Positions 15,697 to 22,388 of a DNA stretch of 36,080 bases are shown here, piece after piece. The position numbers and the translations under genes were made by a program. Source of the stretch: Bacillota bacterium (GTDB lineage Bacteria > Bacillota > Clostridia > Christensenellales > Aristaeellaceae); the NCBI GenBank assembly GCA_023404715.1, contig JAEYAR010000057.1, forward strand, positions 1 through 36,080, read 5' to 3'. The notes under the pieces are model-generated. The model worked only from the letters and a program-made list of their open reading frames with translations. It ran no database searches and was not told where the DNA came from. How positions within the stretch are numbered: position 1 is the first letter of the stretch; each line of letters opens with the position of its first letter.

Positions 15697-16305
15697 ATGA
15701 ATCGAACCAATCGGAAATCCGTCACCGCGCTGACCACGACCGCGCTACTTACGGCGCTTATGCTGGTGCTCAGCTTTACGCCGCTGGGATTCATTCCGCT
15801 GGGCGCGGTCTCCATCACCATTGTACATCTGCCCGTGCTCATCGGCCTGATGGCGCAGGGGCTGCCCACGGGCATCCTGCTGGGGGCGCTTTTCGGCCTG
15901 ATCAGCCTGGTCAAGTCGCTGACGCCTACGGGTCTGCTCGATCCGTTCTTCATCGACCCGTTGATTTCGGTGCTGCCGCGGCTGCTCATTCCGCTAGCGG
16001 CATACGGCGCTTATCGGGGCGTGCATATGCTGCTGCGGGGCAGGCAGGGCGCGCAGCACGCAGCCGTCGCGATCGGGGCGCTCGCCGGTTCGCTGGTCAA
16101 CACATGCGGCGTGCTGGGCATGCTGTTTTTACGCTATGGCGAGCGGATTGCGCAGGCCATGGGCATCGCGCAGGGGGCGGTCGGCGGCGTACTGCTGGGC
16201 GTGGCGGCGACAAACGGCATTCCGGAGGCGATCGCCTCCATGGTGCTCACCCCTGTAATCGTGATGGCGGTCTTAAAGGCGACGCGCCGGAGCGTTCACA
16301 TTTGA
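15697..16305 (+). CDS. panT: ECF transporter S component, probably pantothenate
   Basis: A 202-residue membrane protein. The start is ATG 15697 after CGGAGGAAG; a longer GTG frame from 15619 lies in the leader. Six hydrophobic segments are visible. The N-terminal ALLTALMLVLSFTPLGFIPLGAVSITIVHLPVLIG region is typical of the ECF S-component family. No ATPase or T subunit is present, as expected for group II ECF systems that share an energising module encoded elsewhere. Pantothenate specificity is inferred from the next gene, pantothenate kinase, 48 bases downstream. Another vitamin is possible because S-component specificity is hard to read from sequence. Confidence 0.75.
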   Translation: MNRTNRKSVTALTTTALLTALMLVLSFTPLGFIPLGAVSITIVHLPVLIGLMAQGLPTGILLGALFGLISLVKSLTPTGLLDPFFIDPLISVLPRLLIPLAAYGAYRGVHMLLRGRQGAQHAAVAIGALAGSLVNTCGVLGMLFLRYGERIAQAMGIAQGAVGGVLLGVAATNGIPEAIASMVLTPVIVMAVLKATRRSVHI

Positions 16306-16353
16306 TGAGGGCGAAGCGTCTTTGGCTTATAAACGGAGAGGAAGATTGACAAA

Positions 16354-17127
16354 ATGGTTTTGACGCTGGACATCGGCAATACCAACATCAAGGCAGCGCT
16401 ATTCGACGGCGAGGCGATGCGCGGCTCGTGGCGCATATCGACCAACCACAGCTATACGGCGGACGAGTACGGTCTGACGCTCGAGGGGCTGATGCGCCAT
16501 GACGGCTTCGGGCTGGGGGACATCACGGGGATCATGGTATCGTCCGTAGTGCCGACGGTGAATTTCACCATTGAACATATGTGCCGCAGTTACATCGGCG
16601 TAGAGCCTAAGTTTTTGGTGCCCGGTATCAAGACGGGGTTGAACATCAAGTACGAAAACCCGCGCGAGCTGGGTAGCGACCGCATCGCGAACGCTGTCGC
16701 CGCCTGCGAGCTGTACGGCGGCCCTTGCATTGTGATCGATTTTGGCTCGGCGACCAACTACGGGGCCATTTCGGAAAAGGGCGAATTCCTCGGCGGCGCG
16801 ATCGCCCCGGGTATCAAGATGTCGGCGGAGGCGCTTTACACCGGCACGGCCAAGCTGCCGCGCATCGAGCTGGTGTGCCCGCCGAGCATCATCGGCCGCA
16901 CCACAGTGACGAATATACAAGCGGGCGTGATTCACGGCTATGTCGGCTCTGTCGAACACATCATCCGCACGATGCGCCAAGAGATGGGCTGCGAAAAGGC
17001 GCGCGTCATCGCCACAGGCGGCATGGCGCGCATCATCGCCGCAGAGTCGGACGTCATCGACGTGATCGACACGACGCTTACGCTCAAGGGCATACGCATC
17101 ATCTATGAGCGCAATCAGGCGCAGTGA
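16354..17127 (+). CDS. coaX: Type III pantothenate kinase
   Basis: This 257-residue enzyme of the acetate/sugar kinase (ASKHA) fold catalyses the first step of coenzyme A synthesis, phosphorylation of pantothenate. Motifs in order: the phosphate loop LDIGNTN (residues 5-11), ELGSDRIANAVAA around 108-120, and DFGSATNYG near 130, where most members have DFGTATT. GGAIAPGI and VIATGG follow. The start is ATG 16354 with GAGAGGAAG upstream. Length matches CoaX (about 255). Type III kinases are not inhibited by CoA and need a monovalent cation. The preceding ECF S component likely imports the substrate. Confidence 0.93.
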   Translation: MVLTLDIGNTNIKAALFDGEAMRGSWRISTNHSYTADEYGLTLEGLMRHDGFGLGDITGIMVSSVVPTVNFTIEHMCRSYIGVEPKFLVPGIKTGLNIKYENPRELGSDRIANAVAACELYGGPCIVIDFGSATNYGAISEKGEFLGGAIAPGIKMSAEALYTGTAKLPRIELVCPPSIIGRTTVTNIQAGVIHGYVGSVEHIIRTMRQEMGCEKARVIATGGMARIIAAESDVIDVIDTTLTLKGIRIIYERNQAQ

Positions 17128-17137
17128 GGGGAAACGC

Positions 17138-18418
17138 ATGAAAAAGGTAAACATCGGTTTTTTGGGGTGCGGCAACATCGGCGCCGGCGTATGGCGCTTG
17201 CTGCGGGGATTTGGGGAAGAAATCGGGCGCAGAGAACAGCTGTGCTTTGAACTGCGGCGCGCGCTGGTGCGCGATGTGCATAAGGCCCGCGGCGTGGACC
17301 TGCCCGAGAAGCTGCTGACGGACAGGCCGGAAGACGTGCTCTGCGACCCGCAAATCGAGATCGTGCTGGAATTCATGGGCGGGGAAGAGCCCGCGGCCGC
17401 CTACATCGAACGCGCGCTGCGGAGCGGGAAGACGGTCGTAACGGCGAACAAGATGGCGCTCTCGACCCATTGGGCGGCGCTAAGCGCGGCGGCGGCGCAG
17501 TCGGGCGCGGGACTATACTTTGAGGCGAGCGTATGCGGCGCGATCCCGGTCATTCGCGCGATGACGGATTCCCTGCAGGCCAACCGCGTGGAAAGCTTGA
17601 TGGGCATCATCAACGGCACGACAAACTATATCCTCACGCGCATGACGCGCGAGGGAAGCCGGTTTGACGACGTATTGTACGATGCCCAGCGCCTGGGGCT
17701 CGCAGAGCCCGACCCGACGGCCGATGTAGAGGGATACGACGCGGCGTACAAGCTATCGATCCTATCTTCCTTGGCGTTTCATACACATGTGCCGGTCGAG
17801 TCGGTATACCGCGAGGGTATCACGAAGATATCGCCGATCGATATCGCCTGCGGGCAGGAGATGGGGCTCACGCTGAAGCTGCTTGCGGTAGCCAAGCGCT
17901 GCGGCGATACGGTGGAGGCGCGCGTGCACCCGACGTTTGTGCCCAGCGCGCATCCGTTGGCGTCCGTATCGGACGCGTTCAACGCGGTGTTCCTCAAGGG
18001 ACACGCCTGCGGCGAGCTGATGTTTTACGGGCGCGGCGCTGGCGACATGCCCACGGCCAGCGCGCTCGTCTCCGACCTGATCAAGGCGGCCAGCGCGGCC
18101 CGTCATAAGCTGCCGGAGTTTTTTAGCGGTGAGGACGGCGTCAAGATGGATAACGATTGGTCGAGCGTCTACTTCATCCGCCTGCGCGCGCAGGACAAGC
18201 CCGGCGTGCTCGCGAAGGTGGCGGGCTGCCTGGGAAGCCATGGCGTAGGCATCGCCTCGATGGTGCAAAAGGGGGAGCCGGACCCTGAAGGACGCGTGCA
18301 GCTTGTGTTCGTAACACACCGCGCACACGAGCGCTCGGTGATGGCGGCGCTTGAGGAGATGGAGCAGCCCGGCGAGACGCGCGTTCAAAGCGTCATCCGC
18401 GTAGAAGGGGTAGAATAA
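17138..18418 (+). CDS. hom: Homoserine dehydrogenase with ACT domain
   Basis: A 426-residue enzyme starting at ATG 17138, ten bases after coaX, with GAGGGG as ribosome binding site. It reduces aspartate semialdehyde to homoserine for threonine and methionine synthesis. Seen: the NAD(P) fold GFLGCGNIGAGVW, VTANKMALSTHW, the catalytic-region strings FEASVCGAIPVIRAMTDSL and NGTTNYILTRM, and ADVEGYDAAYKLSILSSLAF. A C-terminal ACT domain from about residue 344 (YFIRLRAQDKPGVLAKVAGCL) is normally used for threonine feedback. Co-transcription with CoA genes is probably incidental, although pantothenate synthesis also draws on aspartate. Confidence 0.95.
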   Translation: MKKVNIGFLGCGNIGAGVWRLLRGFGEEIGRREQLCFELRRALVRDVHKARGVDLPEKLLTDRPEDVLCDPQIEIVLEFMGGEEPAAAYIERALRSGKTVVTANKMALSTHWAALSAAAAQSGAGLYFEASVCGAIPVIRAMTDSLQANRVESLMGIINGTTNYILTRMTREGSRFDDVLYDAQRLGLAEPDPTADVEGYDAAYKLSILSSLAFHTHVPVESVYREGITKISPIDIACGQEMGLTLKLLAVAKRCGDTVEARVHPTFVPSAHPLASVSDAFNAVFLKGHACGELMFYGRGAGDMPTASALVSDLIKAASAARHKLPEFFSGEDGVKMDNDWSSVYFIRLRAQDKPGVLAKVAGCLGSHGVGIASMVQKGEPDPEGRVQLVFVTHRAHERSVMAALEEMEQPGETRVQSVIRVEGVE

Positions 18419-18481
18419 AACCCCTCGCCGTAGGCTGAGGTCATACGGTTTTGATGCAGACGGAGGAGAGGCGGCGATACG

Positions 18482-18991
18482 ATGGAAGAGAAGGCTTATT
18501 ATCTGCTGGCGGAGTTTGACGGCGAGACGCAGGATATTTTGGCCGGCTATCAGGACGTATTGAAGCGTGAAGGCCTCGTCGGGGAGCAGACAAAAGAAAT
18601 TCCCTATCATCTTACATTGGGCTGCTTTCGCACACAAGAAGAGGCTTTGGCGTGCGGAATCGAGCAAATATGTGGCAACACGCATACAATCGATATATGT
18701 CTCAGCCATATCGGTTTGTTTGGCTTGCGGGTGTTGTTTGTCGAGCCCAATATGAATATCGAGCTGTTGCGTTTGGTGAAAGCCTTTTTTCCCGACTACG
18801 CAAGCGGCAGCCATCCTTGGGCTGCCCATGCGACGCTGCTCATCGATGCGCAACCGCAGATATTAAAAGCGATCCCTATTCTCGCGAACGAATTTAAGCC
18901 GGTTGAGGCCAAGATCGAGAGCGTCAGCCTGTATGCGTTTTTTCCTACCCAATTGATACGGCGCTATAAGCTCATTGACAGAAAAGGATAG
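18482..18991 (+). CDS. 2H phosphoesterase / 2'-5' RNA ligase-like protein
   Basis: A 169-residue protein with two HxTx motifs, HLTL (43-46) and HATL (116-119), the signature of the 2H phosphoesterase superfamily. Each motif contributes a histidine and a threonine to hydrolyse or ligate 2',5'- or cyclic phosphodiester bonds. The start is ATG 18482; GGAGGAGAGG lies upstream. No extra domain is present. It is the last gene before a strong terminator, 63 bases after hom. The real substrate (RNA ends, cyclic nucleotide or tRNA intermediate) is not indicated. Confidence 0.8.
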   Translation: MEEKAYYLLAEFDGETQDILAGYQDVLKREGLVGEQTKEIPYHLTLGCFRTQEEALACGIEQICGNTHTIDICLSHIGLFGLRVLFVEPNMNIELLRLVKAFFPDYASGSHPWAAHATLLIDAQPQILKAIPILANEFKPVEAKIESVSLYAFFPTQLIRRYKLIDRKG

Positions 18992-18998
18992 CCTTAAT

Positions 18999-19036
18999 AG
19001 AGCTATACGGACATTGAACTCCGTATGGCTCTTTTT
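18999..19036 (+). terminator. Strong intrinsic terminator
   Basis: A 13-bp stem AGAGCTATACGGA (18999-19011) / TCCGTATGGCTCT (19020-19032) with one wobble and an 8-nt loop is followed directly by a T5 tract. It ends the pantothenate/homoserine unit. The stop codon of the convergent small gene lies in the T tract. Confidence 0.92.
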
Positions 19037-19286
19037 ATGCCCGTATAGATTTACCGGCGGCGTGTGCGGGAAAGCGGCGCACGCTGCCCGGTCGAGGCGC
19101 GCGGCTGCTACGTGGATGGCGCGGCGCGACGGGAGCCGCGGGAACCTGCGCGACTACCTGCTCGGGTTCGCCCCACCTTTCGAGCACGCGTTGCTGCGCC
19201 TGCTCGACGCTTTCGGGATCGATGACCGCGTAGAGAATGACGCCGAAAAAAAGAATGGCAGGCAGTAAGCCGAGAAAATGTAGCAT
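19035..19286 (-). CDS. Small single-helix membrane protein with basic Pro-rich tail
   Basis: An 83-residue protein. The start is ATG 19286-19284, eight bases after a full AGGAGG on the reverse strand, and it has its own consensus promoter, so it is very likely real. Residues ~2-22 form one membrane helix (FLGLLPAILFFGVILYAVI). A short amphipathic stretch follows (ESVEQAQQRVLERW), then an Ala/Pro/Arg-rich tail with net positive charge. I recognise no named family. Its promoter spacer contains an operator shared with the divergent LexA-type repressor, so it should be induced when that repressor is inactivated. In other Bacillota, small one-helix proteins under such control (YneA, SosA types) stop cell division after DNA damage. 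A similar role here is inference; LysM is absent. Confidence 0.7.
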   Translation of the reverse strand: MLHFLGLLPAILFFGVILYAVIDPESVEQAQQRVLERWGEPEQVVAQVPAAPVAPRHPRSSRAPRPGSVRRFPAHAAGKSIRA

Positions 19287-19335
19287 GAATGATACCTCCT
19301 AAGCTATCGGTTTGCCGGCTGAGCAAACCAGATGT

Positions 19336-19410
19336 CTTATTTTTTAAGTATGCATAGAGTATAACACCTAAAATATAAGACGTCAAGGCATTTTATACTT
19401 AAAAATTAAG
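19336..19410. promoter_or_regulatory. Three phased operators between repressor and small membrane protein
   Basis: Three 13-bp near-palindromes: CTTATTTTTTAAG (19336-19348), CCTAAAATATAAG (19367-19379) and CTTAAAAATTAAG (19398-19410). Their centres lie at 19342, 19373 and 19404, exactly 31 bp apart (three helical turns). Flanks also agree (GTCTTA or TAAGAC, AAGTAT or ATACTTA). The middle site lies inside the spacer of the reverse promoter. Confidence 0.8.
19358..19386 (-). promoter_or_regulatory. Promoter of the small membrane protein
   Basis: TTGACG (19386-19381) and TATACT (19363-19358) with a 17-bp spacer on the reverse strand; the middle operator fills the spacer, so repressor binding would exclude polymerase. 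Confidence 0.8.
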
Positions 19411-19419
19411 ATGTTGGGC

Positions 19420-19447
19420 TTGCAAACCCTCGTGAATCGTGTATAAT
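19420..19447 (+). promoter_or_regulatory. Promoter of the LexA-type repressor
   Basis: TTGCAA (19420-19425), 16 bp, TATAAT (19442-19447). The nearest operator ends ten bases upstream of the -35, which allows autoregulation by contact or looping rather than direct blocking. Confidence 0.65.
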
Positions 19448-19468
19448 AATGTTCAAGAGGTGAGACAG

Positions 19469-20188
19469 ATGACTGCGCTCGATTTGGCCCGGAAGTTAAA
19501 GGAAGCCCGGTTGGCTGCGGAGATGACGCAGATGCAGGCCGCACGGGCAATCGGCCGTCCACAGCAGACGCTCGCCGGGTGGGAGAACGCGCGTTCGCAG
19601 CCGGATATCGAGACGCTGACGGCGCTGATGCGGCTATATCGCGTGAACGCAGCCGGCTTTCTGGGCTTTCAAACGGAAGTGCTCGGCCTGGACGAAATAC
19701 GCTTCATGCAAAAATTCCGTTCGCTCGACCGGCACGGGCGGCGCATGGTCGACTTTGCGCTGCAAGAGGAAGTGCGCCGCATGTCTGAAGCGGGCGAGGA
19801 GGAGAATAAGACGCGCCGTTTGCCCTTTCGCCTGTCGGACCAGGCTGCAGCTGCAGGCGCGGGCGTCTATCTGGGGCCGGAGAGCTTTCATACGGTGTAC
19901 GTCAACGCACAGGCGCTGCCACGCAAGGCGGCGTTTGGCGTGCCCGTACGCGGCGACAGCATGGAGCCGCTCTACCACGACGGCGATATCCTAATCGTTT
20001 CCGGCGAGCAGCCGCGTTTAGGGGAGATCGGCGTGTTTACGCTGGACGGCAGCGGCTACGTCAAGAAGCTGGGAGACGGCGTGCTCCTCTCGCTCAACCC
20101 GGCGTACGATCCGATTCCCATGGACGAGAGCATCCGCTGCAACGGCAAGGTGATCGGGGTGCTGGGGAAAGATGAGATTGAACAATAA
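19469..20188 (+). CDS. XRE-type repressor with LexA/S24 self-cleavage domain
   Basis: A 239-residue protein. The start is ATG 19469 after AGAGGTGAG; an upstream ATG at 19439 overlaps the -10 box and is rejected. Residues ~5-62 form an HTH_XRE fold (LKEARLAAEMTQMQAARAIG, then QTLAGWENARSQPDIETL). The C-terminal half is a LexA-like peptidase: Ala-Gly cleavage region QAAAAGAGVY (scissile bond A129-G130 or A131-G132), nucleophile S164 in RGDSMEP, and K199 in YVKKL as general base. Such repressors cut themselves when RecA filaments form on damaged DNA. It is not LexA itself, whose N-terminus is a winged helix; it resembles HdiR or phage CI-type repressors. Divergent from the small membrane protein, with three shared operators. 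Confidence 0.88.
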   Translation: MTALDLARKLKEARLAAEMTQMQAARAIGRPQQTLAGWENARSQPDIETLTALMRLYRVNAAGFLGFQTEVLGLDEIRFMQKFRSLDRHGRRMVDFALQEEVRRMSEAGEEENKTRRLPFRLSDQAAAAGAGVYLGPESFHTVYVNAQALPRKAAFGVPVRGDSMEPLYHDGDILIVSGEQPRLGEIGVFTLDGSGYVKKLGDGVLLSLNPAYDPIPMDESIRCNGKVIGVLGKDEIEQ

Positions 20189-20199
20189 GTCGCGTGGTG

Positions 20200-20224
20200 A
20201 AGATCAAAAAGTGCTTGATCTTTT
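20200..20224 (+). terminator. AT-rich terminator of the repressor gene
   Basis: AAGATCAA (20200-20207) and TTGATCTT (20215-20222) form an 8-bp stem with a 7-nt loop, continuing into TT. Its right arm doubles as the -35 box of the next promoter. Confidence 0.55.
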
Positions 20225-20244
20225 GCCGCTTGTTCGTTTATAAT
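20215..20244 (+). promoter_or_regulatory. Promoter of the mini-CRISPR unit
   Basis: TTGATC (20215-20220), 18 bp, TATAAT (20239-20244). Transcription would begin near 20251, about 13 nt before the first repeat. No longer leader is apparent. Confidence 0.6.
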
Positions 20245-20263
20245 TATTACGGAATATGTACCT

Positions 20264-20362
20264 GTCGCCGCTCGCGCAGCGGCGTGGATTGAAATTATGT
20301 ATGGTTATAGCCTTAGAAGCTGTGTTCATAGTCGCCGCTCGCGTAGCGGCGTGGATTGAAAT
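20264..20362 (+). CRISPR. Orphan mini-CRISPR: two type I-C-like repeats, one spacer
   Basis: Two 32-bp repeats (20264-20295 and 20331-20362) differ by one base (C or T at repeat position 14) and flank a 35-bp spacer (20296-20330). Each starts GTCGCCGCTCGCG, carries the stem CGCCGCT/AGCGGCG with a 5-nt loop, and ends GTGGATTGAAAT, the 3' handle typical of type I-C repeats. The repeat difference lies in the loop, so both hairpins stay intact. No cas gene lies in the window. A promoter ends 20 bp upstream and a terminator follows 25 bp downstream, so a short RNA of about 160 nt with one crRNA could be made. It could be a relic array, or a solo crRNA served by Cas proteins elsewhere. Confidence 0.88.
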
Positions 20363-20387
20363 ATAAAAATATACCATGAGGTTTTGG

Positions 20388-20414
20388 GGGACGCTTTGGC
20401 GTCCCTCGTTTTTT
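20388..20414 (+). terminator. Terminator closing the mini-CRISPR unit
   Basis: GGGACGC (20388-20394), loop TTTG, GCGTCCC (20399-20405), then TCG and a T6 tract (20409-20414). Confidence 0.88.
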
Positions 20415-20502
20415 GTATTCATATGGCAAAGGCCTGTCACATTCCCGCCCCAATGATGCCTCAAAACATCCCCGCTTTTGCCAGAAAAACGCCAAATTGC
20501 GC

Positions 20503-20511
20503 TGTTATAAT
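20503..20511 (+). promoter_or_regulatory. Extended -10 promoter of the ABC operon
   Basis: TGTTATAAT: a perfect TATAAT (20506-20511) with the upstream TGn of extended -10 promoters, 31 bases before the start codon. The -35 region has no good match. Confidence 0.55.
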
Positions 20512-20541
20512 GAGGCCGACAACGGACTGGGAGGGATCGTT

Positions 20542-21534
20542 TTGATCGAGGTTTCGCATCTGAGCAAACGATATGGACGGCATGTGGCCGTAGACGATAT
20601 CTCGTTTTCTATCGAGCCGGGAAAAATATACGGTTTCCTGGGGCCAAACGGCGCGGGCAAATCTACGACCATGAACATCATGACCGGATGTCTTGCGGCG
20701 ACCGGCGGAACGGTCAGCATCGATGGGCACGACATCTTCGAAGAGCCTATGGAGGCCAAACGCTGCCTGGGGTATTTGCCCGAGCTGCCGCCGCTTTATC
20801 CGGACATGACGGTGCACGATTATCTTCGCTTCGTCGCAGAGGCCAAGCGTATGGAACCCAAGGAGCGTAAGGCGAAGATCGCCGCCGCGATGGCGCGTAC
20901 GGGCGTCGAGGACGTCTCTGAGCGGCTGATTCGGAACCTTTCGAAGGGTTACCGCCAGCGCGTGGGCCTCGCACAGGCGATCTTGGGCGATCCGAAGTTC
21001 ATCGTGCTCGACGAGCCGACCGTAGGTTTGGATCCCAAACAGATCATCGAGATCCGCGATCTGATCAAATCGCTGGGGCGCGAGCACACTGTGCTGCTGT
21101 CCAGCCACATTATGCAGGAGATCAGCGCCGTCTGCGATTACATCTTGATCATCTCGCAGGGGCGGCTCGTGGCTAGCGGAACGCCTAGGGAGCTGGAGGA
21201 GCGCGCGCTGCATGGCCACTCGATCCGCCTGAGCGTGCGCGGAGACAAAGAAGCGCTTTTGCATGCGCTAAAGGGCATGCCGCTGCGAATAGAGGGGATG
21301 CGCGCATCGACGGAACCGGATGCGCTGGATGTGACGCTCGAATGCGACCGTGATGCGGACGTGCGCGAGGCGCTTTTCTATGCGCTCGCGGGCGCAAAAC
21401 TGCCGATTCTTTCCATGACGGCGGAGCGCATGAGCTTGGAAGAGGTTTTCCTGCAGATGACCGCAGAGCCGGCGGATGAGCCAGACCAAACGACGAACAG
21501 CGAGGAGGCGGCGGACGATGGGCGCAATCTATAA
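20542..21534 (+). CDS. ABC transporter ATP-binding protein (GldA-like)
   Basis: A 330-residue ATPase. The start is TTG 20542, seven bases after GGGAGG; the longer frame from 20413 runs through the promoter and is not used. Walker A GPNGAGKST lies at residues 34-42, the signature LSKGYRQRVGLAQA near 133, Walker B FIVLDEPT near 154, and the switch histidine in LLSSHIM. The ~100-residue C-terminal extension (RLSVRGDKEALLHAL) is typical of the export/GldA subgroup. It is followed by a permease and an auxiliary membrane protein in the order ATPase, GldF-like, GldG-like. Exported substrate unknown. Confidence 0.93.
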   Translation: MIEVSHLSKRYGRHVAVDDISFSIEPGKIYGFLGPNGAGKSTTMNIMTGCLAATGGTVSIDGHDIFEEPMEAKRCLGYLPELPPLYPDMTVHDYLRFVAEAKRMEPKERKAKIAAAMARTGVEDVSERLIRNLSKGYRQRVGLAQAILGDPKFIVLDEPTVGLDPKQIIEIRDLIKSLGREHTVLLSSHIMQEISAVCDYILIISQGRLVASGTPRELEERALHGHSIRLSVRGDKEALLHALKGMPLRIEGMRASTEPDALDVTLECDRDADVREALFYALAGAKLPILSMTAERMSLEEVFLQMTAEPADEPDQTTNSEEAADDGRNL

Positions 21535-22381
21535 GCGTGAACTGAAAAGCTATTTCACGGGCATGATCGGCTATGTGTTCATCGCCTTCGTGTTGCTCTT
21601 TACCGGCATCTACACGACGGCATACAATCTCAAATTCCTCTACCCGATGTTTGAATACGTGATCGAAAGCACCGATTTTCTGTTCCTCATCGTCGTGCCC
21701 ATCCTGACGATGCGCGCTTTGGCCGAGGAGCGCAAGCAAAAGACCGATCAGCTGATCTATTCGCTGCCCTTGCGGCTGACGGACGTCGTGCTGGGCAAAT
21801 ATCTGGCGATGGTGACGCTCTTCGCGATCCCGACGGCGGTGATTTCGTTCTATCCGCTGATCCTCTCTCGCTACGGCGAGGTCGCGCTGGGCACCGCGTA
21901 TAGCTCGCTCTTGGGCTTCTTTATGCTGGGCTGCTGCCTGATCGCCATCGGCCTTTTCATGTCGTCGGTGACGGAGAACCAGATCATCGCCGCGGTGGCG
22001 AGCTTTGCGGCGCTGGTGCTATCCTTTCTTATGAACGGCATTGCGGAGCTGATGACGACGACAGCCATCGCCACTCTGATTGCGCTCACCGTGGTTTCGC
22101 TCGCCCTCGGGTTGTGCGTGCGGCTGATGACGGGCAGCTTATCGACCGCCCTGCTCGCGGGCCTGTTTTGCGAGGCGCCGTTGTTCGCAGTATTTTTATG
22201 GAAGCCCGCCGTCCTGGAGGGCGCCTTGGCGCAGATCATGAGCGCGCTGGCGATCTTCGAGCGGCTCTCCAGTTTTACGGGCGGCGTATTGGATCTCACC
22301 GCGCTCGTCTACTTCCTTTCGGTGGCCGTTCTCTTCCTCTTCTTCAGCGTGCAGTCCGTTGAGAAGAGACGATGGAGCTAA
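21518..22381 (+). CDS. ABC transporter permease (GldF-like)
   Basis: A 287-residue membrane protein with six predicted helices. The start is ATG 21518, which overlaps the ATPase gene by 17 bases and has GAGGAGG upstream. The opening MGAIYKRELKSYFTGMIGYVFIAFVLLFTG and the conserved PILTMRALAEERKQKTDQLIYSLPLR match the ABC-2 permease subfamily that pairs with GldG-like proteins. It forms the membrane channel driven by the preceding ATPase. In Bacteroidetes, GldF serves gliding motility; in Bacillota the same module is common without gliding and its cargo is unknown. Confidence 0.9.
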   Translation: MGAIYKRELKSYFTGMIGYVFIAFVLLFTGIYTTAYNLKFLYPMFEYVIESTDFLFLIVVPILTMRALAEERKQKTDQLIYSLPLRLTDVVLGKYLAMVTLFAIPTAVISFYPLILSRYGEVALGTAYSSLLGFFMLGCCLIAIGLFMSSVTENQIIAAVASFAALVLSFLMNGIAELMTTTAIATLIALTVVSLALGLCVRLMTGSLSTALLAGLFCEAPLFAVFLWKPAVLEGALAQIMSALAIFERLSSFTGGVLDLTALVYFLSVAVLFLFFSVQSVEKRRWS

Positions 22382-22388
22382 GGGGGCG

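Noticed and set aside
16399..17376. A 325-codon reverse frame across coaX and hom
   Set aside because: Antisense shadow; both genes on the other strand have full family motifs.
20296..20330. Spacer targeting a gene within this window
   Set aside because: By eye I found no match on either strand in the window; a full genome and phage search is needed.
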